From Melioribacteraceae bacterium (GTDB lineage Bacteria > Bacteroidota > Ignavibacteria > Ignavibacteriales > Melioribacteraceae): a DNA stretch of 64,000 bases. Both the position numbers and the translations under genes were made by a program. Shown here in pieces: positions 9,109 to 18,340 of this stretch (position 1 is its first letter; each line of letters begins with the position of its first letter). The notes under the pieces are model-generated. The model saw only the letters and a list, made by a program, of their open reading frames with translations. It had not been told where the DNA came from and did not search any database. Location of the stretch: positions 2,451,511 to 2,515,510 of the forward strand of contig CP129490.1 in NCBI GenBank assembly GCA_030584085.1. Reading direction: 5' to 3'.

Positions 9109-10722
9109 TCACTTTGCTAAAATCATTTTCATGACTTCCAGTTCATCACCAGACTTAATTTCACATAGATATAAGCCGGAAGGAATTTCGGAACCATCAA
9201 ATGAGAATTGATGTGTGCCTTCACTAAGCGGACCTTGATGTAAAACAGTCACAATCTTTCCAACAATATCATAAACTAACACTTCGAATTCATCGGCTCT
9301 AGTCACGTTAACCGAAATTGTTGTATTTGGGTTGAATGGATTCGGAAAGTTTTGATTCAATTTAAAGTGCTTGATTTTTCCTCTTCCCACTTTTGCATCG
9401 GAAGAATAGACCGAAGAGCCATCATCGTTAATTTGCTTAACTCTATAATAGATAATCTGATTATTCGAAAAATCTTGATCTGTTGTTGAATATATATTTT
9501 TTGAGTTATCAATTACTCGGATCGAATTTACATAATGATAATCGCGACCGTCATATGATTTTTCAACAAGAAATTTTTCAGCACGCGATAAATCATTTAC
9601 TTCCCAGTTGATCTGAAAACTTTGTCCGTACAATGAAACGTATAAAGTCGGAGCTTGCGAAAAAATTGGAGCGGTTGATTTTACTAAACCAATTTGACCA
9701 CGGTAAATAATATTTTCTGTAGCTTTATCTGAATCAAAATTATTTTGGTATAAAACACTTGAGCTATCAGCCGAATATCTATTAAAATTTTTATTCCTAA
9801 AGGCTAATCTTAAATTATTATTGAATGACCAGATTTTGATTCTTTCAACTAATAATTGATCTCTTTGTGAATCATTAAAGAAGGTGAAGGTAAAATTGTC
9901 TTGGCTGTTTATTTCAGAAATTATTCCGCTATAAATTTTATAATCGTTAGAGTAAAGTTCTACCCTATTAAATTCTTTATCTATCAATAGAAGAAAATAA
10001 TTCCATCCTGCAACATTCAAGAAATATTCTCTAAAAAATTCAGCATCAAGTAAATGGCTAGTGGTTAAATACCCAAATTCTGAAATTGAAAAATTAGCAA
10101 TTTCATTACCGTTTCCGTCATCTAAAGAAAACACTTTTGATTGGTTGCTTGAAAGATTCGCCCAGAACTCCACCAATATCCTTCCAGAATGATTTTCTTC
10201 GAATGTAAAATCAAATTCAACTTTTGTACTCGGGAAAATTTTTAAACATTTACCGGCACTTCTACTTTCTTTATACAAATTAATCTTTTCTGTTCGTCTT
10301 TCTATCTCGTTTTCGGACAATCTTTCATAAGATGTAATTAACAATTCAATATCCTCATTACCTGAAGCTGATAACTCAAGATTAATCTGCATTATTTCAT
10401 CTTGCGAACTTGATAAATCACCCGATTCTATTTTATAGACTTTTTCAAATTGAGAATTTATATTTTCACGGTAGAACCGCATTTGCTTCTGTATTGTAGG
10501 ACCTTTTAGGTAAGCTGACTTTAATGCAACTTCATTTTCGGTATGTAAAAAGAAATAAACCGAGTTGTCATCAATTGAACGGTAAACTTTTGCGGAGACA
10601 AAAAATGTTTCGCCGGTTTTTACGAATCCCGGAACTGAAACATTCCCAATTTCTACACCACTTGGAAATGTAGTGAGGGTCAAAATAAAAAATGATACCA
10701 ATATAAATAGTGTTTTCTTCAT
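9109..10722 (-). CDS. Secreted protein with type IX sorting domain
   Basis: This 537-residue exported protein has a signal peptide (KKTLFILVSFFILTLTTFPSG) and a C-terminal type IX secretion sorting domain of about 85 residues with the NFPNPFNPNTTI motif and a typical SGLYLCEIKSG end. Such domains send the protein through the outer membrane and anchor it at the surface. The middle is beta-rich and could hold a concanavalin-like domain (about 150-290) and a fibronectin-like unit, but I cannot assign a function. ATG at 10722 is chosen over a TTG nine bases upstream because it keeps the usual MKK signal start. Confidence 0.75.
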   Translation of the reverse strand: MKKTLFILVSFFILTLTTFPSGVEIGNVSVPGFVKTGETFFVSAKVYRSIDDNSVYFFLHTENEVALKSAYLKGPTIQKQMRFYRENINSQFEKVYKIESGDLSSSQDEIMQINLELSASGNEDIELLITSYERLSENEIERRTEKINLYKESRSAGKCLKIFPSTKVEFDFTFEENHSGRILVEFWANLSSNQSKVFSLDDGNGNEIANFSISEFGYLTTSHLLDAEFFREYFLNVAGWNYFLLLIDKEFNRVELYSNDYKIYSGIISEINSQDNFTFTFFNDSQRDQLLVERIKIWSFNNNLRLAFRNKNFNRYSADSSSVLYQNNFDSDKATENIIYRGQIGLVKSTAPIFSQAPTLYVSLYGQSFQINWEVNDLSRAEKFLVEKSYDGRDYHYVNSIRVIDNSKNIYSTTDQDFSNNQIIYYRVKQINDDGSSVYSSDAKVGRGKIKHFKLNQNFPNPFNPNTTISVNVTRADEFEVLVYDIVGKIVTVLHQGPLSEGTHQFSFDGSEIPSGLYLCEIKSGDELEVMKMILAK

Positions 10723-10756
10723 AAGAATCAAAATAAATCGTACTTAGGTGTCTATA

Positions 10757-11251
10757 TTACTTAAAGTTCCTTAAAAATTCCAGTCTATCTTGAAGCTGTT
10801 CAACAGGAACTAAAAGCTTATCTTTTCCATATAAAGCATCTTGTCTGTTGGTGTAAACCAACTCATAATCTTTGCTCATTACAATTGCTTCTTCGGGACA
10901 AACTTCTTCACAAAAACCACAGAATATGCAGCGGATCATATTAATTTCAAATTTTTCGGGATATCTTTCTTTTTCTCGATCGGTTTCAGCAGCTTGAACT
11001 TCGATAGCTAATGCCGGACAAACCCTTGAACACAACCCACAGGCGACACATCTTTCACCGGTCTCGGGTTCTTCAACAAGTACAGGCCTTCCTCGGTAAG
11101 ATGCGGGCGGATCGAATTTAACTTCGGGATATTGCATCGTAACTCGCGGTCTGAACATATTTTTCAGCGTTAAAGCCATCCCCTTAGCTATTTCGGGAAT
11201 GTATAATTTTTCCAGTAATGTTAAATCTTTTTCTCTTCTTTTAACCGCCAT
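10757..11251 (-). CDS. nuoI: NADH-quinone oxidoreductase subunit I
   Basis: NuoI carries two [4Fe-4S] clusters (N6a and N6b) that pass electrons from NuoG towards the quinone site of complex I. Both ferredoxin motifs are intact: [12 protein letters not shown] and [12 protein letters not shown]. The length (164 residues) is normal. An AGGAAAG precedes the ATG and only 19 bases separate it from nuoH. It ends the nuoGHI group; the next gene encodes an unrelated secreted protein. Confidence 0.97.
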   Translation of the reverse strand: MAVKRREKDLTLLEKLYIPEIAKGMALTLKNMFRPRVTMQYPEVKFDPPASYRGRPVLVEEPETGERCVACGLCSRVCPALAIEVQAAETDREKERYPEKFEINMIRCIFCGFCEEVCPEEAIVMSKDYELVYTNRQDALYGKDKLLVPVEQLQDRLEFLRNFK

Positions 11252-11270
11252 AATCTTTCCTTTTTCAGCA

Positions 11271-12302
11271 CTAAATGTTGAAAATCATAATCAATAATGC
11301 AACCCAAACAACATTTGCAAGAGCTAACGGAAACATCACTTTCCAGCCAAGCGACATCAATTGATCATATCTGAATCTTGGGATACTCCATCTTACCCAA
11401 ATAAAGAAGAATAGCATCGCACCCATTTTTACGAAAAAAGAACCAATTTGAATCAAAACGGTTAATGTCTCACCTAGCCCTAACTTATCGATATAAGGTA
11501 CTTGCCATCCGCCTAAATATAAAGTTACGATTAATGCGCTTGCAATAATCATGTTTGCGTATTCAGCCAAAAAGAATCCCGCAAATTTCATGCTGCTGTA
11601 TTCGGTATGATACCCACCAACAAGTTCCGGTTCAGCTTCCGGTAAATCAAATGGTAAACGATTTGTTTCGGCAAATGCAGAAATTGTAAATGTAATAAAT
11701 CCGATGGGTTGTAGGATTGCGTTCCACATCCAGCCATTTTGTGATTCAACAATTGCAACAGGACTCAATGAACCGGCAAACAGTACAACACCGGCGATTG
11801 AAAATCCCATTGAAACTTCGTATGAAATCATTTGTGCAGAAGCACGAATTCCACCTAACAATGAATATTTACTGCCCGATGACCAACCGGCGAGTGTAAT
11901 TCCATAAACACCGAGAGATGTCAATGCTAATACATATAAAATACCAATATTGACATCTGCTACTACAAGCGGAATATTGTAGCCAAAAATTGTGATATCC
12001 GGACCAATCGGAATAACAGCATAAGTTGAAAATGCAATAAATAAAGCGATGAACGGCGCTAAAGTATGAATCGATTTTATTGATGCACTTGGAACAATAT
12101 CTTCCTTAAGTAAAAGTTTACCAACATCAGCAAAAGGTTGAAGGGCACCTCGCCATCCGACTCGATTTGGACCGATTCTGTTTTGTGTCCATGCACTGAT
12201 TTTCCTTTCGAAGTAAACCAGATAAGAAACCGTCAACAGTAATACACTAACTATTATTACTATTCTTATCATCGTAATAATTACAATTTCGAGAATCGTC
12301 AT
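11271..12302 (-). CDS. nuoH: NADH-quinone oxidoreductase subunit H
   Basis: NuoH (343 residues) is the membrane subunit at the complex I quinone site. Eight or so membrane segments are visible, with the conserved [20 protein letters not shown] loop near the N-terminus, the [20 protein letters not shown] loop (about 213-232) and the [15 protein letters not shown] end. All are family hallmarks. It lies 17 bases after nuoG and 19 before nuoI. Confidence 0.97.
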   Translation of the reverse strand: MTILEIVIITMIRIVIIVSVLLLTVSYLVYFERKISAWTQNRIGPNRVGWRGALQPFADVGKLLLKEDIVPSASIKSIHTLAPFIALFIAFSTYAVIPIGPDITIFGYNIPLVVADVNIGILYVLALTSLGVYGITLAGWSSGSKYSLLGGIRASAQMISYEVSMGFSIAGVVLFAGSLSPVAIVESQNGWMWNAILQPIGFITFTISAFAETNRLPFDLPEAEPELVGGYHTEYSSMKFAGFFLAEYANMIIASALIVTLYLGGWQVPYIDKLGLGETLTVLIQIGSFFVKMGAMLFFFIWVRWSIPRFRYDQLMSLGWKVMFPLALANVVWVALLIMIFNI

Positions 12303-12319
12303 TTTTGTTCCGCTTTAGA

Positions 12320-14002
12320 TTAAACCGTTTCTTTTACTTTGATTAAATTGCCGATTTTTACACCTTGTTCACCTATAATATCATAATCCAATCCGTTAAA
12401 ATCTTTATTTGATTTTACGATATCATCAAAAACATCTTCAGCCATTTGGTAATCGATGTTGCCACCCATTTCTTGTGATAACATCGAGAGTAATTTCCAA
12501 CTTGGTTTTGCATTTATTCTTTTTCCGCTTGCCCATGAATCGTATTTAGTTCCGAATTTATCTAACCGGCTCATTGACATTCCTTCAAGAGACCTTTCCA
12601 TTTCAGTTGTTAGAACCGCCGGTCTTATTCTTTGAATTCTTCCTTCAAAGTTTACAAACGTACCATTTTTTTCAGCATAAGCTGATGCCGGTAAAACAAT
12701 GTGAGCAAGTTTTGTTGTTTCGTTTTCATTGACCGCGAATACTATTAATAGTTCTAATTTTTTTAAAGCGTTTGCATAATCTTCTGATATGACAGCAATA
12801 TTATCTTCCATTATAAGAAGAGCTTTAATATTGTTTTTCTTTATTTCGGAAATGATCCCGGATAAATCTTGTCCGCTGCTTCCAGGTTTGATTCCAGTAT
12901 TTTCGGCACCCCAACTATTAGGAGTTTTATCAGCTCTAATTAAAATTTCATCTTGGTCATTTTCGTTAATAAAACGTGCGAAGTCCAAATTTGAAGCAGA
13001 GAAATGTTCTTTAGCAAACTTTGCTAGTGTAAAATTATCTTCACATGTTGCGAATGCAGAACCGATAAATGCTATTTCATTGTTTTTATATTTTTTTAAT
13101 TCATTTGCAGCTTTACCAATTGCTTCATCAATACTTACTTTTCTTATTTCACCATTTTCGCGAATCGATGCGCCGTTAATTCGATCATCGGCATTAACAA
13201 ATTTGAATGTGTTTAATCTTCCCCAGTCGCACATCCAATAATCATTAACTTTTAAATTCTCTCTTGGAGTTAATCTTAAAATTTCATTGTTGCGAACCCA
13301 CATATCTATGTTGCAGCCTCTAGCACAACCGGGACAAATTGTTTTTGTCGAGGACATATCCCAAACACGTGATTTGAATCTGAAATCTCTGCTAGTTAAA
13401 GCACCAACGGGACAAATGTCAACCGTGTTTAGTGTGTAAGCATTATCAAACTCTTCTCCGGGAAAAGTTGTGATTGTAACTCTATCCCCGCGTTGAACAA
13501 ATGTAAGTTGATTTTCTTTAGCAATTTCATCAGAGAATCGAATACATCGTGAACAAGAGATGCATCGTTCACCATCAAACATGATTCTTGGTCCAAGTTC
13601 AACTCGTTTTTCTTTTCTGTTTTTTATTTCATCAAAACGGCTTTCGCCATAACCATGTTGAAATGCGTAATCTTGAAGTTTACATTCACCGGCTTCATCA
13701 CAAATCGGGCAATCAAGAGGATGGTTAATTAAAATAAATTCCATCACTGCATTGCGTGCAGTTAAAGTTTTTTCTGATTTGGTGTGGACAACCATACCAT
13801 CGGATGCTAATGTTGAACAAGCAATTGCAAGTTTAGGCATCTTCTCAATTTCAACTAGACAAACACGGCAGTTACCAGAAATAGATAGTTTTGGGTGCCA
13901 GCAAAAGTGAGGAATTTCAATTCCGTTTTCTCTTGCGGCTTCAATTACGGTTTGTCCTTGTTTGAATTCTAATTCTTGACCATCAACAATTAACTTTGGC
14001 AT
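12320..14002 (-). CDS. nuoG: NADH-quinone oxidoreductase subunit G
   Basis: NuoG is the large iron-sulfur subunit of the complex I peripheral arm. The N-terminal [2Fe-2S] domain (HFCWHPKLSISGNCRVC), the HPLDCPICDEAGECKLQ block, a CISCSRCIRF [4Fe-4S] motif and a molybdopterin-type CPGCARGCNIDMWV motif are in order. At 560 residues it is much shorter than the roughly 900-residue enterobacterial form because the C-terminal molybdopterin-like region is reduced, a common variation. AGGAA precedes the ATG. It leads a three-gene nuoGHI set. Confidence 0.95.
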   Translation of the reverse strand: MPKLIVDGQELEFKQGQTVIEAARENGIEIPHFCWHPKLSISGNCRVCLVEIEKMPKLAIACSTLASDGMVVHTKSEKTLTARNAVMEFILINHPLDCPICDEAGECKLQDYAFQHGYGESRFDEIKNRKEKRVELGPRIMFDGERCISCSRCIRFSDEIAKENQLTFVQRGDRVTITTFPGEEFDNAYTLNTVDICPVGALTSRDFRFKSRVWDMSSTKTICPGCARGCNIDMWVRNNEILRLTPRENLKVNDYWMCDWGRLNTFKFVNADDRINGASIRENGEIRKVSIDEAIGKAANELKKYKNNEIAFIGSAFATCEDNFTLAKFAKEHFSASNLDFARFINENDQDEILIRADKTPNSWGAENTGIKPGSSGQDLSGIISEIKKNNIKALLIMEDNIAVISEDYANALKKLELLIVFAVNENETTKLAHIVLPASAYAEKNGTFVNFEGRIQRIRPAVLTTEMERSLEGMSMSRLDKFGTKYDSWASGKRINAKPSWKLLSMLSQEMGGNIDYQMAEDVFDDIVKSNKDFNGLDYDIIGEQGVKIGNLIKVKETV

Positions 14003-14020
14003 TACTAATTCCTTTTAATT

Positions 14021-15292
14021 TTATGCTGCTGAATAAAGCAATAAATTTTTCGAACTAATTATCACTTTATTCATAGAATCTTCATTCAACAATTGGTTTG
14101 AAATTTCTAAAATATCTGATGGTGTTACTCTATCAATGTCGGCGATTGTTTCTTTCAAAGGTTTTGTTCGATTAAAATATATCATTGAATTTGCAAGTCT
14201 GATCATTCTATTTGTCGTGCTTTCCAAACTCATAAAAATACTTCCTTTGAAGTATTCTTTGGCTTTGTTTAATTCTTTTTGAGTGATTTTTTTACTTCGC
14301 ATTTTTTTGAATTCAATAGCAATTAAATCAACGGCTTTATTTATCATCTTATCACTTGTTGAAAGATATACGCCAAAAGTAGAAATATCGAAAAACGAAT
14401 TTAAGAAACTATTAACCTGATACGCAATTCCGTTTTTTTCTCGAATTGATTGGAATAACCTTGAACTGCTTCCTTCACCAAGAATATGTGAAAGCAGACT
14501 TATTTGCACTCTCCTTTTATCATTGTAACCATATGTAGGTTTTCCGATAATGAAATGTGATTGCTGAATTTCTTTGTAAACATGAAGATCATCAGACTGT
14601 TTTAGAACTGTCGGTTTACGTTTTTGGGCAATACCATTAAGCGGTTTTGTTAAATATTTTTCAACAAATTTTAATAAATCATTATGCTCAACAGCGCCCG
14701 AGGCAACTATAAAAAGATTATTAAATGTATAACTTTTATTTACATACTCTCGTAAATCCTCACGCTTAAAACGGAGAATGTTTTTCTCTGTCCCGATTAT
14801 CGGTCTGCTTAATTCGTTCCCGTTAAATATCGCGGATTCAAATTTATCAAATATCAATTCTTCAGGATTGTCTTCGATGTCATAAAGTTCATCAACAATA
14901 ACTGTTGCTTCTTTCTTTATTTCAGAATTCTTGAATGCTGGATTTTGAATCATATCCGAGAGAACTTCAAAAGTTTTCTCAATATGCTGCGACAGTCCTC
15001 TGCCATAATAACATGTATGTTCTTTTGAAGTGAACGCATTCAAGTAACCGCCGAGTGATTCAATTTCATCTGCAATTTTTGCAGCCGATCTTTTTGTTGT
15101 TCCTTTGAAGAGCATATGTTCAATGAAGTGACTGATTCCATTATTTGAATCGTTTTCATCTCTTGATCCGGTATCAAACCAAAATCCTAATGAAAATGAT
15201 TTGACATAAGGAAGCTTCTCGGAAATTACCCTAATTCCGTTTGGTAAAACAGTAATTTTATTATTTTGCAAAATATTCAGTGTTTTGTTCAA
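14021..15292 (-). CDS. M16 family zinc peptidase
   Basis: This 423-residue protein is a processing-peptidase/PqqL-type M16 metalloprotease. The inverted zinc motif HFIEH (residues 55-59) and the distal glutamate in EATVIVDEL (about 135) are intact, so the protein is probably active. It has the two-domain M16 layout. The start is a TTG 8 bases after the predicted transcription start; another TTG 21 bases further in is possible, so the N-terminus is uncertain. It lies 18 bases upstream of nuoG and may be co-transcribed with nuoGHI. Confidence 0.88.
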   Translation of the reverse strand: MNKTLNILQNNKITVLPNGIRVISEKLPYVKSFSLGFWFDTGSRDENDSNNGISHFIEHMLFKGTTKRSAAKIADEIESLGGYLNAFTSKEHTCYYGRGLSQHIEKTFEVLSDMIQNPAFKNSEIKKEATVIVDELYDIEDNPEELIFDKFESAIFNGNELSRPIIGTEKNILRFKREDLREYVNKSYTFNNLFIVASGAVEHNDLLKFVEKYLTKPLNGIAQKRKPTVLKQSDDLHVYKEIQQSHFIIGKPTYGYNDKRRVQISLLSHILGEGSSSRLFQSIREKNGIAYQVNSFLNSFFDISTFGVYLSTSDKMINKAVDLIAIEFKKMRSKKITQKELNKAKEYFKGSIFMSLESTTNRMIRLANSMIYFNRTKPLKETIADIDRVTPSDILEISNQLLNEDSMNKVIISSKNLLLYSAA

Positions 15293-15306
15293 TTTTATAA
15301 TTACGA

Positions 15307-15335
15307 AATATAGAGAAATGAGTTCCTGTTATCAA
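15307..15335 (-). promoter_or_regulatory. Sigma-70 promoter for the peptidase-nuoGHI run
   Basis: TTGATA, 17 bases, TATATT on the minus strand. The expected transcription start falls only about 8 bases before the annotated TTG start, so the transcript would be almost leaderless. Confidence 0.6.
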
Positions 15336-15417
15336 GAAATCATTAAATTACAAAAGATGTTAGATAATAATTAGGATTTAATTAGAGCAAAACCTTTCAC
15401 GAAATATTAATCAAGTT

Positions 15418-15446
15418 TTGAAAAGCTGATATCTTTTATATATAAT
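15418..15446 (+). promoter_or_regulatory. Sigma-70 promoter for the permease
   Basis: TTGAAA, 17 bases, TATAAT, a near-consensus promoter about 27 bases before the permease ATG. It is divergent from the peptidase promoter in the same 180-base gap. Confidence 0.7.
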
Positions 15447-15472
15447 TAATAACTACAATTTTCGGAAAACTA

Positions 15473-17692
15473 ATGTCCAACGAAAATAACGCAAAAAAAT
15501 TTTCTACCATGCCGGTTTTTTTCACTGCCATTTCAACAATATTAGGTGCAATTCTTTTTCTTCGATTCGGTTTTGCTGTCGGTACTCTTGGATTTTTTGG
15601 AGTTGTTCTCATAGTTCTTCTTGGTCACCTTGTAACAATACCCACGGCATTAGCAATTTCAGAAATTGCAACAAATAGAAGAGTTGAAGGCGGCGGGGAG
15701 TATTTTATTATTTCTCGTTCATTCGGATTAAACATCGGAGCCACAATTGGAATTGCACTTTATCTCTCTCAAGCAATTAGTGTCGCATTCTATATTATAG
15801 CTTTCACTGAAGCATTTTCTCCTCTTTTTGAATGGGTTAAGATAAACTACGGACTCGATTTACCAAGACAAGTCGTAAGCATACCAAGCATGATAATTTT
15901 AGGAGTTGTAATTATCACGAAAGGGGCAAATTTAGGTGTAAAAGCACTTTATGTTGTTGTTGGAATTTTAGCGATATCATTAATTGCATTTTTCCTCGGT
16001 TCAACAAACTATGCGGAGACACAAAACTACAGTTTGTGGGATCGTTCTTTCAGAAATTCGCAAGATTTTTTTATTGTATTTGCCATCATTTTCCCGGCAT
16101 TCACCGGAATGACTGCCGGTGTTGGATTATCAGGTGACCTTAAAGATCCTAAAAAATCAATTCCTTTAGGAACTATAACAGCAACAATTCTGGGTATGAT
16201 TATATACTTTTTTATTATCTGGAAACTTTCGGGTTCGGCAAGTCCCGAAGATTTGGTAAACAATCAACTTATTATGTCAGATATCGCATTATACGGATGG
16301 ATATTAATACCTGTTGGTTTGGCTGCTTCAACTCTTTCAAGTGCGCTCGGTTCCATTATGGTAGCGCCTAGAACATTACAAGCAATCGGGATGGATCAAT
16401 CGTTTCCAATTCGTTCATTGAACTGGATCACTTCACGAGGTAAAGGATCAATGAACGAACCTTATAATGCATCCGTAATTACTTTCATTATTGCATTGAT
16501 ATTTGTAAGCCTTGGTGATGTTGATGTTGTTGCTTCAATAATTTCTATGTTCTTTATGGTTACATACGGTTCAATTTGTTTGATTTCATTTTTACATCAC
16601 TTCGGATCCGATCCTTCATACAGACCAACTTTTCGTTCACGTTGGTACTTTTCATTAATTGGTTTTGTTCTTTGTGTTTGGCTGATGTTTCAGATGAGTC
16701 CTACCTATGCGATTCTTTCAATAATTTTAATGATAGCGATGTACATCGGGATTAATGAATACCACAAGAACCGCAAAGGATTGGAATCAATATTTCTCGG
16801 TACAATTTTTCAACTAAGTAGAAACTTGCAAGTATATCTGCAAAAATCGAAACGACTTCGTGAAACTTGGCGACCTTCGGCAATTTGTATTTCTAAACAT
16901 TCATTCGAACGGGATAAAGCTTTCGAACTTTTAAATTGGATTTCTCACCGACATGGTTTCGGAACATACCTTCACTTGATCGAAGGTTATTATTCAAAAA
17001 AATCAATACAAGAAGCTGTTCGAATTCAAGAGGATTTGATTAAACGCTCGCAAAAAATCGGCGGGAATATGATTGTCGATACAATTATCTCACCTTCCTA
17101 TACTTCAGCGATTGCGCAAGCAGTACAACTACCAAGTGCTTCCGGTTTGGAAAGTAACATGATAATATTTGAATTCGATAAAAAAGAACCTTCCGAACTG
17201 GATAGAATTACAGATAATATTTCACTTACTCAAGCCGGTGATTTCGACGTATGTGTTCTCGGTTGTTCGAATAGAAATATTCGTTATGAAAACGGAATTC
17301 ATGTTTGGATCAGAAGTCTTGATGATGATAATGCTAACCTCATGATTTTACTTAGTTATATTATTTTAGGTCATCCGGATTGGCAAAAAAGTTTTATAAA
17401 AATTTATAGTACTTGCAAAGAAGGAGAAATCCAATTATCAAAGGAACGTTTGAACGAACTTGTTTTGACCGGCAGACTGCCAATCACAGATAAAAATATT
17501 GAAGTCATCGAAAGAAAAGAAGGAGTTAAAATTCAATCATTGGTAAACGAAAAATCTTATGAAGCCGCATTGGTTATTATCGGTTTTCATGAAGAACGAT
17601 TAAAACACGAAGGCTCTGAAATGTTTTTAGGTTATGATAATGTCGGCGATATTCTTTTTGTTGATGCTATAAATAAAAAAGTTATTGAGTAG
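15473..17692 (+). CDS. SLC12-like cation-chloride cotransporter/permease
   Basis: This 739-residue protein has about 12 membrane segments in residues 10-440 of the APC superfamily fold, followed by a soluble C-terminal region of roughly 300 residues. The MPVFFTAISTILGAILFLRFGFAVG start and the GDLKDPKKSIPLGT loop resemble eukaryotic Na-K-Cl cotransporters (SLC12). The tail includes a TWRPSAICI segment similar to their C-terminal domain. It probably moves cations with chloride, or amino acids; substrate cannot be read from sequence. It is a single-gene unit with its own promoter and faces the YhcH-family gene. Confidence 0.8.
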   Translation: MSNENNAKKFSTMPVFFTAISTILGAILFLRFGFAVGTLGFFGVVLIVLLGHLVTIPTALAISEIATNRRVEGGGEYFIISRSFGLNIGATIGIALYLSQAISVAFYIIAFTEAFSPLFEWVKINYGLDLPRQVVSIPSMIILGVVIITKGANLGVKALYVVVGILAISLIAFFLGSTNYAETQNYSLWDRSFRNSQDFFIVFAIIFPAFTGMTAGVGLSGDLKDPKKSIPLGTITATILGMIIYFFIIWKLSGSASPEDLVNNQLIMSDIALYGWILIPVGLAASTLSSALGSIMVAPRTLQAIGMDQSFPIRSLNWITSRGKGSMNEPYNASVITFIIALIFVSLGDVDVVASIISMFFMVTYGSICLISFLHHFGSDPSYRPTFRSRWYFSLIGFVLCVWLMFQMSPTYAILSIILMIAMYIGINEYHKNRKGLESIFLGTIFQLSRNLQVYLQKSKRLRETWRPSAICISKHSFERDKAFELLNWISHRHGFGTYLHLIEGYYSKKSIQEAVRIQEDLIKRSQKIGGNMIVDTIISPSYTSAIAQAVQLPSASGLESNMIIFEFDKKEPSELDRITDNISLTQAGDFDVCVLGCSNRNIRYENGIHVWIRSLDDDNANLMILLSYIILGHPDWQKSFIKIYSTCKEGEIQLSKERLNELVLTGRLPITDKNIEVIERKEGVKIQSLVNEKSYEAALVIIGFHEERLKHEGSEMFLGYDNVGDILFVDAINKKVIE

Positions 17693-17700
17693 CTTTTGAA

Positions 17701-17778
17701 AAACCCCGGGATTTTCCATTATTAAATTGTAATCTAAAACTTCTCTACTAAACAATAACCTGAGAAATCCCGGGGTTT
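17701..17778. repeat. 78-bp inverted-end repeat, copy 1
   Basis: The element has perfect 14-bp inverted ends (AAACCCCGGGATTT and AAATCCCGGGGTTT) and an AT-rich 50-base centre. It is 60/78 identical by hand alignment to a second copy at 18253-18330, with no gaps. Its right end touches the YhcH-family stop codon. It lies between convergent genes, so it may also act as a bidirectional terminator. Confidence 0.8.
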
Positions 17779-18230
17779 TAATTCACTTTTATTTTAATTA
17801 CTATTTTATGAACTTCTTCGTTCTCGCCGACTTTCAATCCCGGTTTATGTGCGTCATCGGGGAAAAATATTGCAAACTCACCATCGTTAATTTGTACATA
17901 GTCACCTTCACCGGAGAGTAACTCATAATCATTTTCTAGATCGTAATCCTGAAATTCATCCAGATAATCAATTAAGACGAATCCAATATTTTCGGAACCA
18001 CTAATTATGTATTGTAAATCAATGTACTTTCTGTGAGCTTCCCAATTTTTCTCATGATCATCAACGGTAATATATTTTTGCGGGATTGCAAACACATTAT
18101 CACCATCTATTTCAATTTTTTCTAACGGTAAATTTTCAAGATCGGTATTCTTTAAAAATTCGAATGCTGTTTTGAATTTTTCACCAAGACCATAATATAA
18201 ATCGCTATTTGTAATTGAATCGAATATCAT
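17778..18230 (-). CDS. YhcH/YjgK/YiaL family protein
   Basis: This 150-residue cupin-like protein belongs to the YhcH/YjgK/YiaL (EbgC-related) family, some members of which are linked to sialic acid or other sugar-acid use. The conserved HEKNWEAHRKYIDLQYIISG block (about 60-78) and the C-terminal FPDDAHKPGL metal-site motif are present. No sugar genes lie nearby, so its role here is open. It is bracketed by two copies of the 78-bp element and its stop codon overlaps copy 1. Confidence 0.85.
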   Translation of the reverse strand: MIFDSITNSDLYYGLGEKFKTAFEFLKNTDLENLPLEKIEIDGDNVFAIPQKYITVDDHEKNWEAHRKYIDLQYIISGSENIGFVLIDYLDEFQDYDLENDYELLSGEGDYVQINDGEFAIFFPDDAHKPGLKVGENEEVHKIVIKIKVN

Positions 18231-18252
18231 TTTCTATTCCTTTTTTTAATTG

Positions 18253-18330
18253 AAACCCCGGGATTTCCCATTATAAATCTGTAGTCATTAACTTATTAAT
18301 ACACAAATAACTTGACAAATCCCGGGGTTT
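18253..18330. repeat. 78-bp inverted-end repeat, copy 2
   Basis: Same length and identical 14-bp inverted ends as copy 1; the outer 20 bases at each end are nearly unchanged and the centre has drifted. It begins 10 bases after the aminotransferase stop and ends 22 bases before the YhcH-family start. Confidence 0.8.
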
Positions 18331-18340
18331 TAATATTAAC

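Noticed and set aside
9093-9111. Hairpin (TGATTTT/AAAATCA) at the end of the secreted-protein gene before comM
   Set aside because: The stem is all A-T except one pair and lacks a T-run, so it is not a convincing terminator.
17701-18330. Reading the 78-bp elements as integron attC sites around gene cassettes
   Set aside because: The size and palindromic form fit, but the ends lack the GTTRRRY/RYYYAAC core sites, the inverted ends are perfect and GC-rich, and no integrase is present. Left as an unnamed repeat.
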